A DNA stretch of 50,455 nucleotides from Ezakiella coagulans (lineage in GTDB: Bacteria; Bacillota; Clostridia; Tissierellales; Peptoniphilaceae): positions 1-50,455 of the forward strand of contig NZ_QEKV01000011.1 of NCBI RefSeq assembly GCF_003096635.1, in the 5' to 3' direction. The notes beneath the pieces are model-generated. The model saw only the letters and a list, made by a program, of their open reading frames with translations. It ran no database searches and was not told the DNA's origin. Shown here in pieces: positions 16,882-25,412 of the stretch; position 1 is the first letter of the stretch; every line of letters begins with the position of its first letter. Both the position numbers and the translations under genes were made by a program.

Positions 16882-18323
16882 AATCTTTTTCCTTCTTTCA
16901 ACAAGTCATATCTAATTTGATAGAGTTTAGGTGAAAGGTCCACATAATATGAATGTGGATCGTCAAGCCTTTTAATTTCATCCCAAAGTTTTGCCTGTTC
17001 GGATTTTGCTTTATTTCTTATCTCTTCTATATCAGGCTTCTTATAAATCAATTTTCCACCTTCAAAAATCTTTTTCATCAAAGGTTCTGTGTAATAATTT
17101 TCAAGAATCGTTCTTTTCCATGTATATAGCGGGTGAAAAATTTCAAGCGGTTCCCCATTTGGAGCCGGTTCATCGTGAAGACAAACCAAATCCGCTTCCA
17201 TAAATCCTGTGTCTTTATTATAAATTCTATAAATTTGTTTGAAACCCGGAGTTGTAATCTTTACAACATCTTCTGATACTTTTATCTTTGGAATGATTTT
17301 CCCATCTTCTTCCATCGCAACTAGTTTATAAACCCCTCCAAAAACCGGGTCACTTTTTGCAGTTATTAGCCTTTCACCAACTCCAAAGCTATCGATTTGT
17401 GCACCTTGGTTTAAAAGATCTCTAATCTTAAACTCGTCCATGCTATTGGATACAACAATTTTCGCATCCTCAAACCCTGCTGCATCAAGCATTTTTCTCG
17501 TTTCTTTTGTTAAATATGCAATGTCACCGGAGTCAATTCTTATTCCAAGCGGCTTATATCCTTTTCCCTTTAGTTCATTAAATACTTTTATAGCATTCGG
17601 AATACCAGACCTTAAAACATCATATGTGTCTACCAAAAGAAGGCATGCACTCGGATAAACTTCCGCATATGCTCTGAAGCTCTCAAGTTCGCTGTCAAAA
17701 CTTTGAACCCATGAATGTGCCATTGTTCCCGTTGCAGGGATTCCTAAGTGTCTATCGGTATATGTGTTCGCACTGCCGGCAGCTCCGCCAATATACGCAG
17801 CTCTCGCCCCATAGTTTGCAGCATCAGCACCGTGAGCACGTCTGCTTCCAAATTCGCTTATTGCCCTTCCCTTTGCAACTCTAACCATTCTAGAAGTTTT
17901 TGTTGCAACAAGAGATTGATGGTTCAAAATTAAAAGAAGCATTGTTTCAATCATTTGAACTTGGTAAAGCGGACCTCTTACAGTTACAATCGGTTCGTGT
18001 GGAAAAATTACAGAGCCTTCTTCGATTGCCCAAACGTCGCATTCAAATTTAAATTCTTTGAGTTTTTCTAAGAACTCTTCTGAAAATATTCCTTTCCTTC
18101 TAAAAAATTCTATATCATCATCGCTAAATCTTAGATTTTCCAAATACTCTATCAACTGAGTCAGTCCGGCGAAAAGGGCATAACCTCCATCGTCCGGTAC
18201 AGACCTGAAAAAATAATCAAAATATCCAATTTTGTCACCGCGTCCGAGTTTTACATATCCATTTGACATTGTGAATTCATAAAAATCAGCAAGCAGTGTT
18301 AAATTACGTTCATCGCTTTGCAT
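16878..18323 (-). CDS. pncB: Nicotinate phosphoribosyltransferase
   Basis: NAD salvage enzyme joining nicotinate and PRPP to give nicotinate mononucleotide, driven by ATP (EC 6.3.4.21). 481 residues from the ATG at 18323; an in-frame ATG 15 bases upstream is rejected because the GGAGG ribosome binding site lies between the two. Family motifs include LADFYEFTMSNGY near the N-terminus, EFGSRRAHG with the phosphorylatable His region, and RIDSGDIAYL. It is the first gene of an operon running into dnaX-ebfC-recR-M16, an unusual promoter-proximal partner for dnaX. Confidence 0.95.
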   Translation of the reverse strand: MQSDERNLTLLADFYEFTMSNGYVKLGRGDKIGYFDYFFRSVPDDGGYALFAGLTQLIEYLENLRFSDDDIEFFRRKGIFSEEFLEKLKEFKFECDVWAIEEGSVIFPHEPIVTVRGPLYQVQMIETMLLLILNHQSLVATKTSRMVRVAKGRAISEFGSRRAHGADAANYGARAAYIGGAAGSANTYTDRHLGIPATGTMAHSWVQSFDSELESFRAYAEVYPSACLLLVDTYDVLRSGIPNAIKVFNELKGKGYKPLGIRIDSGDIAYLTKETRKMLDAAGFEDAKIVVSNSMDEFKIRDLLNQGAQIDSFGVGERLITAKSDPVFGGVYKLVAMEEDGKIIPKIKVSEDVVKITTPGFKQIYRIYNKDTGFMEADLVCLHDEPAPNGEPLEIFHPLYTWKRTILENYYTEPLMKKIFEGGKLIYKKPDIEEIRNKAKSEQAKLWDEIKRLDDPHSYYVDLSPKLYQIRYDLLKEGKRL

Positions 18324-18346
18324 TAATCCCGCCTCCATTAATATTA

Positions 18347-18355
18347 ATTATAACA
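18347..18355 (-). promoter_or_regulatory. Extended -10 promoter of the pncB-dnaX operon
   Basis: Minus-strand TGTTATAAT, an extended -10 with no recognisable -35, places the start close to the GGAGG site and gives a very short 5' UTR. Confidence 0.5.
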
Positions 18356-18423
18356 TAAATGCGGCAAATTTTCATCCGAAAACGCTTTATTTAAATTGTT
18401 TGATGGAGTTAAAATTGTCGCAT

Positions 18424-18448
18424 AAAAATACGGACCATAAAAGGTCCG
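18424..18448 (-). terminator. Terminator after the isochorismatase-like gene
   Basis: CGGACC/GGTCCG stem (18431-18436 and 18443-18448) with loop ATAAAA, then TATTTTTATG on the minus strand. Confidence 0.7.
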
Positions 18449-18457
18449 TCCTATCAA

Positions 18458-19003
18458 TTATTTTATAAGTGCTTGTGCCTCTTTAAAAGAAGGATTCTTT
18501 GCACTCTTAAGAATGTCAAATATCAAAAGTTCAAAATTTATAATATATGCACCAATATTTCGCAAAAGCTCTATGCCGTTTTTTTTGTTTTCCAAAGTCC
18601 TTGATGTCATCGCCTCTTCAACTACAAAAACATTATAACCCGCTTCAAGCAAATCGCGTCCTGTTTGAAATGCGCAGATATGTGCTTCCTGTCCAAATAA
18701 AACAATATTTTTCTTATTCAGTTTGTCTATCTTCTCTTTTATTTCGGGATTTAAATAGCACGAAAACTCAGATTTATCGAGCGCATCATGATCTTCATCT
18801 CTAAATTCTTCAATAAGCCCTCCTAACCCCTTCCTATACTGTGTTGTAAAGAGCTTTTCAACATCTACAATTTTTGAAAAGTCATACGCCTTTCTCGAAA
18901 TATCGATAACTCTTGAATTTTCAAACATAGCAGGCATAAGTTTTTCCTGAAAATCTATAAACAAAAATAATGTATCGTCTTTATTTAGATTAAATGTAGC
19001 CAT
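18458..19003 (-). CDS. Isochorismatase-family cysteine hydrolase
   Basis: A 181-residue cysteine hydrolase fold protein. The expected triad can be read as Asp17 (FIDFQE), Lys77 (LDKSEF) and Cys110 (QEAHICAF). Relatives include nicotinamidase, isochorismatase and YcaC-type hydrolases. The substrate is undetermined; nearby pncB makes a nicotinamide-salvage role thinkable, but the sequence looks more like the YcaC-type group. Its AAGGAGG ribosome binding site overlaps the stop codon of the upstream UGA-containing gene, so the two form one message, ended by the hairpin at 18431. Confidence 0.88.
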   Translation of the reverse strand: MATFNLNKDDTLFLFIDFQEKLMPAMFENSRVIDISRKAYDFSKIVDVEKLFTTQYRKGLGGLIEEFRDEDHDALDKSEFSCYLNPEIKEKIDKLNKKNIVLFGQEAHICAFQTGRDLLEAGYNVFVVEEAMTSRTLENKKNGIELLRNIGAYIINFELLIFDILKSAKNPSFKEAQALIK

Positions 19004-19012
19004 ATAACCTCC

Positions 19013-19276
19013 TTATTGATAAACTTTAAAACCTCGTTTCAAACCACTTTTAATAAAGTCAACCTTAACTTCACCTTTCACGATTTCCAAAAGACTTTTT
19101 TCAACTAAAAATGTCAATTGTCCAATAGCAATTTTTTCATCGTTCTCTCTTTCTATGTCCGGGAGCACGCCAAGACTCACTCCACATCATGAATAGCTTT
19201 GTATATATATTCTAACATTATTTGCATCAAGTTCGTTAAAACGTTCTTTTGCATTTTCTGTCAATTTAATATTCAA
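19013..19276 (-). CDS. Probable HesB-like selenoprotein (in-frame UGA = Sec30)
   Basis: An 87-residue reading frame broken only by one UGA at codon 30 (19187-19189). It begins with TTG (MNIKLTENAKERF), five bases after GAGGTGG, as A-type Fe-S carrier/HesB proteins do, and continues in frame for 57 codons after the UGA to a TAA that overlaps the next gene's ribosome binding site. The UGA is directly followed by Cys, giving Sec-Cys-Gly-Val-Ser, which fits the known HesB-like selenoproteins and their Cys-Cys homologues. A stem-loop lies just downstream of the UGA. No C-terminal Cys pair is present, so it is not a classical IscA scaffold. A nonsense-mutated pseudogene is the alternative, but the clean frame, start site and coupling argue against it. 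Confidence 0.75.
19162..19183 (-). promoter_or_regulatory. Candidate bacterial SECIS stem-loop
   Basis: Three bases after the UGA, GGAG (19183-19180) pairs with CTCC (19165-19162); two G-U pairs can extend the stem inward, leaving a roughly 10-base apical loop containing GUCUUGG. UGU before and ACA after can add pairs across a bulge. Position directly 3' of the UGA within the ORF is where bacterial SECIS elements lie. The stem is short and the assignment tentative. Confidence 0.45.
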
Positions 19277-19312
19277 ATTTACCACCTCGTTTCATTTTTA
19301 CCCAAAATTCAA

Positions 19313-19350
19313 TAAAAAAAACAAAAGGGTCACTCAAGTAACCCTTTTGT
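19313..19350 (-). terminator. clpB terminator
   Basis: Stem of ten pairs, ACAAAAGGGT (19321-19330) with ACCCTTTTGT (19341-19350), followed on the minus strand by an eight-base T tract. It begins three bases after the clpB stop. The HesB-like gene starts only 37 bases further on, so its promoter must overlap this region or it is fed by readthrough. Confidence 0.85.
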
Positions 19351-19353
19351 TAT

Positions 19354-21927
19354 CTATTTTTCTACTTCATAAGAAAGCTCATCATCTTTCACCCGAACAA
19401 CAACTTCGTCTCCTTCTGAAATTTTTCCTTTTATTATTTGTTTAGCGAGTGCTGTTTCAACCGATGAAGAAATGTATCTCTTAAGAGGTCTTGCTCCATA
19501 TTCAGGAGTATAACTTCTGTCAATAACATATTCTTTTGCTTCATCTGTAAATACAACCGTGATTCCTCTTTCCTCGAGTCTTTCATTTAACGAAGCGACT
19601 GATATGTCAATAATCTTCTTCATATTTTCCTTTGTAAGCGGTTTAAACATAACAATTCCATCTACTCTGTTTAAAAATTCTGGCCTGAATGAATTCCTCA
19701 AACTTTCCATAACATTTTTTTCCGCTTCAGGAACAATCTCTCCTTTATCATCAATTCCGTCAAGTAATATAGGAGAACCTATATTTGAAGTCATAATCAA
19801 TATTGTATTTGTGAAATCAACCACACGACCACGGTTATCCGTCAAACGCCCGTCATCAAGTACTTGTAATAGCAGATTGAAAACATCTGGATGAGCTTTT
19901 TCAATTTCGTCGAAAAGTACTACTGAATAAGGTCTTCTCCTTACAGCTTCAGTGAGTTGTCCACCTTCTTCATAGCCTACATATCCCGGAGGAGCACCGA
20001 TTAAACGAGATACTGAGAACTTTTCCATATACTCGCTCATATCAATTCGAACCATATTTTTTTCGTCATCAAAAAGATATTCTGAAAGAGCTTTGGAAAG
20101 CTCTGTTTTACCTACCCCTGTAGGGCCGAGGAAAATAAAGCTACCAATCGGACGGTTTTTGTTTTGTAGACCAGCGCGGCTCCTTAAAATTGCATCAACA
20201 ATTTCTTCGACCGCTTTGTCTTGTCCCACAACCCTCTTATGAAGTTCATCGTCAAGACCTAGCAACTTTTCTCTGTCTGTAGAAGTTAATTTTGCAACAG
20301 GAATACCTGTCCAACCGTTAACAACTTGTGCGATTGTCTCTTCAGTTACTTCCGTTGTTAAAATTTTGTCTTCTCCTGATTCTTCATTTAAATTCTTAAG
20401 CTCTTCCATAAGTTTAGGCAACTTGCCGAACTTTAGCTCCGAAGTTTTTTCAAGATCGTAGTTTCTTTCTGAAAGTTCAATCTCTGTCTTGACATCATCT
20501 ATTTCTTTTTTAAGATTTTTTATCTTTTCAATACTACTTTTTTCTTCTTCCCACTTTTCTCTCAAAACTTCATATTTTTTCTTTAATTCAGCTATCTCAG
20601 TTTCAATATTTTCAAGTCTCTTTTTAGATGCATCGTCCGTTTCTTTTTTTAATGCCTCGCGTTCGATTTCAAGTTGAAGAATTTTTCTTTCGTATTCATC
20701 AATCTCAACCGGACTTGAATCAATTTGCGTTCTAACAAGTGCCGAAGCTTCGTCCATCAAGTCAATAGCCTTATCCGGTAAAAATCTATCAGTGATATAT
20801 CTGTCGCTCATTGTGGCAGCCGCTATAACTGCACTATCAGAAATTCTTATTCCATGATGAACTTCATATTTTTCCTTGAGCCCACGCAATATAGAAATAG
20901 TATCTTCAACAGAAGGTTCTCCTACATAAACTTTTTGGAATCTTCTCTCAAGTGCAGCGTCCTTTTCGATATATTGGCGATATTCATCTAGCGTCGTTGC
21001 ACCTATACAATGTATATCTCCCCTTGCAAGCATAGGTTTCAAAAGATTTCCTGCGTCCATAGCACCTTCCGTTTTACCGGCACCGACAATATTGTGAATC
21101 TCATCTATAAAGAGGATAATCTCTCCGTTCGACTTTTGCACTTCATTCAAAACACTCTTGAGTCTTTCTTCAAATTCTCCTCTATACTTTGCACCGGCAA
21201 TAAGTGCACCCATATCAAGTTCATAAATAATCTTATCTCTAAGCCCGGTCGGCACATCATTTTTTACTATTCTTTGTGCAAGCCCCTCAACAATTGCCGT
21301 CTTTCCGACACCCGGCTCACCTATTAGAACCGGATTGTTCTTTGTACGTCTTGATAATATTCTTATTACATCTCTAATTTCTTCATCTCTACCAATGACC
21401 GGATCCATCTTGCCCTCTTTTGCAAGTCCAACCAAATCTCTACCGAAACGGTTTAAAGCATCAAGGGTTGATTCAGGATTATCCGTATTTATATTTTGAT
21501 TACCTCTAATATTCATAAGCACCTCCATAACTTTATTTTTTTCTATACCATACTTATTAAAAATATTTTTTAAATCTCCCGGATTGTCTAGCATAGCAAG
21601 GAGCACATGTTCCAATGAAAGGTACTCATCTTTCATATCCGCGCGCTTCTTGTCAGCCAAATTAATAATATCTTCTAAATCACGGGACATATAATTTTGT
21701 CCACCTGAAGTTTTAGGCATATTTTCTAATAACGACTTAGCATCGCCTAAAATCTCTGGCACGCTGATTCCCATTTTTGAAATCAACAGACTCATAACAC
21801 TTTCTATACTAAGTGCAGAACAAAAAAGATGCACCGGTGTTACTGTCGCATTTCTGTACTCTTCTCTCAAGCGTACCGCACCGTTTAATGCTTCCGCTGT
21901 TTTAACAGTATAATTTTTATCACTCAT
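19354..21927 (-). CDS. clpB: ATP-dependent disaggregase ClpB
   Basis: Hexameric AAA+ chaperone that extracts polypeptides from aggregates together with DnaK/DnaJ. 857 residues, the family length. The N-domain spans about 1-145; the first ATPase module has Walker A GEPGVGKT at 203-210; a long coiled-coil M-domain covers about 405-520 ([16 protein letters not shown] region); the second ATPase module has GPTGVGKT near residue 600 with [13 protein letters not shown] just after it. It is 22 bases downstream of a DnaJ-family gene and shares its CtsR-controlled promoter, which makes it a heat-shock operon. Confidence 0.97.
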   Translation of the reverse strand: MSDKNYTVKTAEALNGAVRLREEYRNATVTPVHLFCSALSIESVMSLLISKMGISVPEILGDAKSLLENMPKTSGGQNYMSRDLEDIINLADKKRADMKDEYLSLEHVLLAMLDNPGDLKNIFNKYGIEKNKVMEVLMNIRGNQNINTDNPESTLDALNRFGRDLVGLAKEGKMDPVIGRDEEIRDVIRILSRRTKNNPVLIGEPGVGKTAIVEGLAQRIVKNDVPTGLRDKIIYELDMGALIAGAKYRGEFEERLKSVLNEVQKSNGEIILFIDEIHNIVGAGKTEGAMDAGNLLKPMLARGDIHCIGATTLDEYRQYIEKDAALERRFQKVYVGEPSVEDTISILRGLKEKYEVHHGIRISDSAVIAAATMSDRYITDRFLPDKAIDLMDEASALVRTQIDSSPVEIDEYERKILQLEIEREALKKETDDASKKRLENIETEIAELKKKYEVLREKWEEEKSSIEKIKNLKKEIDDVKTEIELSERNYDLEKTSELKFGKLPKLMEELKNLNEESGEDKILTTEVTEETIAQVVNGWTGIPVAKLTSTDREKLLGLDDELHKRVVGQDKAVEEIVDAILRSRAGLQNKNRPIGSFIFLGPTGVGKTELSKALSEYLFDDEKNMVRIDMSEYMEKFSVSRLIGAPPGYVGYEEGGQLTEAVRRRPYSVVLFDEIEKAHPDVFNLLLQVLDDGRLTDNRGRVVDFTNTILIMTSNIGSPILLDGIDDKGEIVPEAEKNVMESLRNSFRPEFLNRVDGIVMFKPLTKENMKKIIDISVASLNERLEERGITVVFTDEAKEYVIDRSYTPEYGARPLKRYISSSVETALAKQIIKGKISEGDEVVVRVKDDELSYEVEK

Positions 21928-21949
21928 TTAAATCACTCCCTTTAAAAAA

Positions 21950-22876
21950 CTATTTATTAAAACTTTCATATAAAGACTTATACAAGTTCTCCTGCTCTTC
22001 ATTTAAGGTATCCGGATTTTTTAGTTTCACTTTGAAAAATAAATCTCCTTTGTTGCCTTTCATATCTTGGAATCCTTTTGATTTTATCCTTATCTTCTTT
22101 CCTGACTCAATATTTTTCGGTAGTTTTAATTTAATCTTTTTGCCTTCAACTTCAGCAACTTTTTCACCACCAAAATAAGCTTCCCAAGGATACACTTCAA
22201 GATCACGAATAATATCAAGACCCTCTAGTTTTTCACCATTTCCAATAACATTTATTGAAAACAAAATATCTCTGTCAAGTCCCCATTTGGAACCTCTCAC
22301 CTTAATTCTTTTGTTCGGTGTCATACCTCTAGGAACTTTTACATCTATATTATGATTTGTTCCATTTATATTAAGAGTAAGTTTTTTTGTGGTACCATTT
22401 TGAAGTTCTTCTATAGATAAATCCAAATTTGACTCATATGGTTCTCTTCTTTGTGTGCGTCTTCTGCTTCCGAACAAATCCGAGAATCCACCAAAACCTG
22501 AGTTTGAACTACTACTGCTTTCAGCACTAAAGTTGCTGCCATTAAAATTGCCTCCGAAAATCAAATTGAAGAAATCTGAAAAGTCGCCGGCACCGCCACT
22601 ACTGAAATGACTGAACCCGTATGAATTAGGATCGAAGTTTTGCCCACCTTGGAAATTGTAGTTGGAGCCGAAGTTATCGTATGTGCTTCTCTTTTTATCA
22701 TCACTCAAAACTTCATAAGCTTCATTAATCTCTTTAAATTTCTTTTCAGCTTCCTCATCACCCGGATGCAAATCCGGGTGATATTGTTTCGCCAATTGTC
22801 GAAATTTTTTCTTTATTTCTTCTTTTGTCGCGCCTTTTTCAACGCCTAAAATTTTATAATAATCTTTATATTGCAT
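21950..22876 (-). CDS. DnaJ-family co-chaperone (CbpA-like, no zinc finger)
   Basis: A 308-residue J-protein: J-domain at 1-70 with the HPD motif at 33-35, then a Gly/Phe/Ser/Asn-rich linker (about 75-140), then the two beta-barrel substrate domains and a dimerisation tail. The CXXCXGXG zinc repeats of DnaJ are absent, so this is a type II/CbpA-like J-protein rather than the main DnaJ. ATG is preceded by GAGGTGG. First gene of the stress operon with clpB, an arrangement that pairs a Hsp70 co-chaperone with the disaggregase. Confidence 0.92.
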   Translation of the reverse strand: MQYKDYYKILGVEKGATKEEIKKKFRQLAKQYHPDLHPGDEEAEKKFKEINEAYEVLSDDKKRSTYDNFGSNYNFQGGQNFDPNSYGFSHFSSGGAGDFSDFFNLIFGGNFNGSNFSAESSSSSNSGFGGFSDLFGSRRRTQRREPYESNLDLSIEELQNGTTKKLTLNINGTNHNIDVKVPRGMTPNKRIKVRGSKWGLDRDILFSINVIGNGEKLEGLDIIRDLEVYPWEAYFGGEKVAEVEGKKIKLKLPKNIESGKKIRIKSKGFQDMKGNKGDLFFKVKLKNPDTLNEEQENLYKSLYESFNK

Positions 22877-22919
22877 AAATCCACCTCAAAATAAAAAATT
22901 TATTTTTTCGTCCAATTTG

Positions 22920-22936
22920 TTTGACCATCTTTGACC
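22920..22936 (-). promoter_or_regulatory. CtsR operator upstream of dnaJ-clpB
   Basis: Minus strand reads GGTCAAA-GAT-GGTCAAA, a perfect match to the known CtsR consensus of two direct (A/G)GTCAAA heptads separated by NAN. It lies 44 bases upstream of the start codon, just downstream of a likely promoter (TTTAAA, 17 bases, TATATT), so bound CtsR would block transcription until heat shock. The ctsR gene itself is not in the window. Confidence 0.88.
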
Positions 22937-23369
22937 TATCAAATATATACCCGTATTATGCCATTTTAAACACTTTCATCTTAAAAAATTCTTAAGCAAA
23001 ATTATTTGTTAATTTTTAGTAATATCTTAATTATTCTTAATCATTTTATTTTTTTAATTATTACTTTTCTCGTATGTTTTTATATATTCATATTAATTAT
23101 TTTCTTTTATTTGTATTTTGATAGTCATAATAAAATTTTTATTATATATTGTAGTTAATTATTTTTATTTTCTTTAGATTTTATAATTAAATCAGAAATA
23201 TTCATTGTATTAAATTTAATATTTTGTAATTAATTTATAAATTTGTGGGTATATAATAAATACAGATAAAGAAATACATAAAAATATTTCAGTTTCTTGT
23301 AATTTTAATAAATATGATAACTATATTTTATAGTATTTGTTTGATAAATACCAAAGAAAGGAAAGAAAT
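22937..23369. other. AT-rich intergenic region, no gene seen
   Basis: About 430 bases between two divergent genes, mostly A and T with no ORF of note on either strand. The left end holds the dnaJ promoter. Near 23252-23257 there is a TATAAT on the plus strand that could serve the transglutaminase-like gene with a 5' UTR of about 110 bases, but no -35 at proper spacing was found. Confidence 0.6.
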
Positions 23370-24461
23370 ATGTTATACAGGAATAATTTTTTAAAAAACA
23401 TAATGATAATATTAACAGCGTTGCTAATAATGCCAACTATGCAGGCGATTATAGTTGCTAAATCTAATACCAAAGACAGTTTTAAAAATACTCATACAAA
23501 TATAATGTATGATATTATAGGACCACCCCTCGGTAGCTATGATTTAAATCAAAACCCTCGCAAATTTGATTACATAGCCAACGATACAAATAAGCCAGAA
23601 ATTCAAATAAATGGAATTTTTAGTGACACATATAATGGGATTAAAATTAATAGTACAAAAACTACAAACACAGAGAATAAGATTAATCCAAAATACTTAT
23701 CTCAATATAAGGAACTTGTTAAAGCAACACAAAGACACGAAAAAAGTTATATTTTCCAATTATCGGAAATAAAAAAAGAATATTATAGTTCATTTATAAA
23801 TGAAATTTGGAGTGCGTTAAGATCAGACGAAGCCGTTCCAAAAAGCATTATTTTTAGAACGGTTACAGCAGAAGGTCCACTTCAAAGCGGATACTATAGA
23901 AATGTAAAAGTTAAATTTAACTTCGACTATACTGTAAGTCTCGAAAAAGAAAACCACTACAAACAACTTGTTAAGAATATAGTTTCTACTTTCCCCAAAA
24001 ATATTACAGATGATAAAAAAGTAGAATTGATAAATAAATATATCGTTGAGCATGCCCAATATGCATATAACGAAGTAAATGCCGGAGTTAATACTCTTGC
24101 AAACGGCCTCGACATCAACTCGCCATATGCAATCCTCGAAAGCGGTAAGGGCGTATGCGGAGCATATTCCGCACTATTCCAAATGATGGCAAAAGAATCC
24201 GGATTGGAATCGAAAGTCGTTGTTGGAACTTCATACTCATATAACAATTGGGGTTCACACGCATGGAACATCGTTAAAGTAAATGACGAATGGTACCACG
24301 TTGACACCACATGGAACGACGTAGCAAACAACGGAAATTACGGTTACTTGATGATCGGTGCAACTGAAATTGCAAAAAATCATAAGTGGGATCAAAACTT
24401 ATACCCACAAACATCTATTGCCGGATTCAGTAATAAGAGCTACGCACTAAAAAACTTATAG
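23370..24461 (+). CDS. Secreted transglutaminase-like (cysteine peptidase fold) protein
   Basis: 363 residues from the ATG at 23370, chosen for the AAAGGAAAG site just upstream. Residues about 8-30 are a hydrophobic signal/anchor segment after a short basic N-terminus, so the protein is exported or membrane-tethered. Residues about 215-320 form a transglutaminase-like domain with a complete apparent triad: Cys263 in GKGVCGAYS, His298 in GSHAWN, Asp312 in HVDTTWN. Bacterial members are usually cell-surface proteases or crosslinking enzymes of unknown substrate. The N-terminal half (31-200) is Asn/Lys/Thr-rich and not recognised. It stands alone in an AT-rich island, which suggests acquisition or fast evolution. 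Confidence 0.85.
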   Translation: MLYRNNFLKNIMIILTALLIMPTMQAIIVAKSNTKDSFKNTHTNIMYDIIGPPLGSYDLNQNPRKFDYIANDTNKPEIQINGIFSDTYNGIKINSTKTTNTENKINPKYLSQYKELVKATQRHEKSYIFQLSEIKKEYYSSFINEIWSALRSDEAVPKSIIFRTVTAEGPLQSGYYRNVKVKFNFDYTVSLEKENHYKQLVKNIVSTFPKNITDDKKVELINKYIVEHAQYAYNEVNAGVNTLANGLDINSPYAILESGKGVCGAYSALFQMMAKESGLESKVVVGTSYSYNNWGSHAWNIVKVNDEWYHVDTTWNDVANNGNYGYLMIGATEIAKNHKWDQNLYPQTSIAGFSNKSYALKNL

Positions 24462-24482
24462 CATTCTCCTTTCGTTAGTAAA

Positions 24483-24542
24483 TTTATATAAATAAAAAAG
24501 ATGCACAGACTGTTCACTGTGCATCTTTTTTATTTATATAAA
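24483..24542. terminator. Perfect 26-bp inverted repeat acting as bidirectional terminator
   Basis: Arms 24483-24508 and 24517-24542 are perfectly complementary over 26 bases around the loop ACTGTTCA. The core is GATGCACAG/CTGTGCATC flanked by A6/T6 and then an unusually long AT stem. It terminates the transglutaminase-like gene and would also stop minus-strand transcripts. Confidence 0.85.
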
Positions 24543-25382
24543 GAGCTTTTTATATTAAATAATAAGGAATATTATTTAATTATTCTTTATTATTTAAAGC
24601 TTTCACTTTTTTATTCTTATTAAAAATATGTTTTTTGTATACTTATATTATAATATGCCTAAAATACTTTATTAAATATAATAACATTATATACTTTACT
24701 AAAAAATATATTGATTCTGTTTTTTTACTTAATTATAATATCTATTTTTCCTGTTCTAGATTTATTCTTAATAGCAAAGTTTTTTTACATAAATTTTAAT
24801 TTCTTATTTTTCATTCTTTCAATATACTTATTTTGTTTTCTATAAACAAGCTAGCAATAAGTTTTTTAGAAATTTTTTATCATATAATTAAATTTTATTT
24901 TTTACCATAAAATATAATATATAATTTGTTCATTTCATATGCATCTGTTTTTAATACATATAATTATACTATTCTTATTTTTAATGTAATAGTAATCCAT
25001 AATATTTTTTTATATTTTAATAATATTCAAATTTTAAAATCTACTATAAAGTATTTCTTAATACTTATGTATTTTTATTAATTTAAACTTTTCCATTCAC
25101 ATATCTATATATAATATAATAAAAAAAATATTTAAGAATCGCTTATTGACTTTATATATAAATTTCTTTCTATCTCATTTCTAAATAAAGTTTATAAAAA
25201 GAGTCTTTTAATTATATCCTCAATTTATTTATATCAATATAAAAAGTTTTAACCCAATATTTTATAATTGCCTTTTTAATTTTTATTTTATATAAACTAA
25301 ATCTTATCTAATAAGTTTAAAAAAAATTTTTAGCGTATGTATTCATAATATTCTCTCATATTCCATAATTTATAATACAAAA
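24543..25382. other. Gene-free, extremely AT-rich stretch
   Basis: About 840 bases between two convergent genes, composed almost entirely of A/T with scattered single G and C. No ORF with a ribosome binding site, no repeat array and no RNA-like fold was recognised. Since both neighbours end here, there is no need for promoters; it may be a decayed locus. Confidence 0.6.
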
Positions 25383-25406
25383 AAACGGAAGATAAATCTT
25401 CCGTTT
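25383..25406 (-). terminator. Terminator after the CofE-like gene
   Basis: AAACGGAAGA/TCTTCCGTTT stem (25383-25392 and 25397-25406) with a TAAA loop, preceded on the plus strand by A-rich sequence that gives a T-run on the minus strand. Confidence 0.8.
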
Positions 25407-25412
25407 AAATTT

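Noticed and set aside
18324-18338. Upstream ATG of pncB
   Set aside because: The GGAGG Shine-Dalgarno sequence lies after it and before the second ATG, so it cannot be the main start.
19013-19276. Reading the UGA-interrupted HesB-like frame as a pseudogene
   Set aside because: Only one stop in 87 codons, and it is UGA followed by Cys as in known HesB-like selenoproteins; start site, downstream frame and coupling to the next gene are intact.
24543-25382. Possible genes in the AT-rich stretch
   Set aside because: All frames are short, without ribosome binding sites, and consist of low-complexity Ile/Lys/Asn/Phe/Tyr codons.
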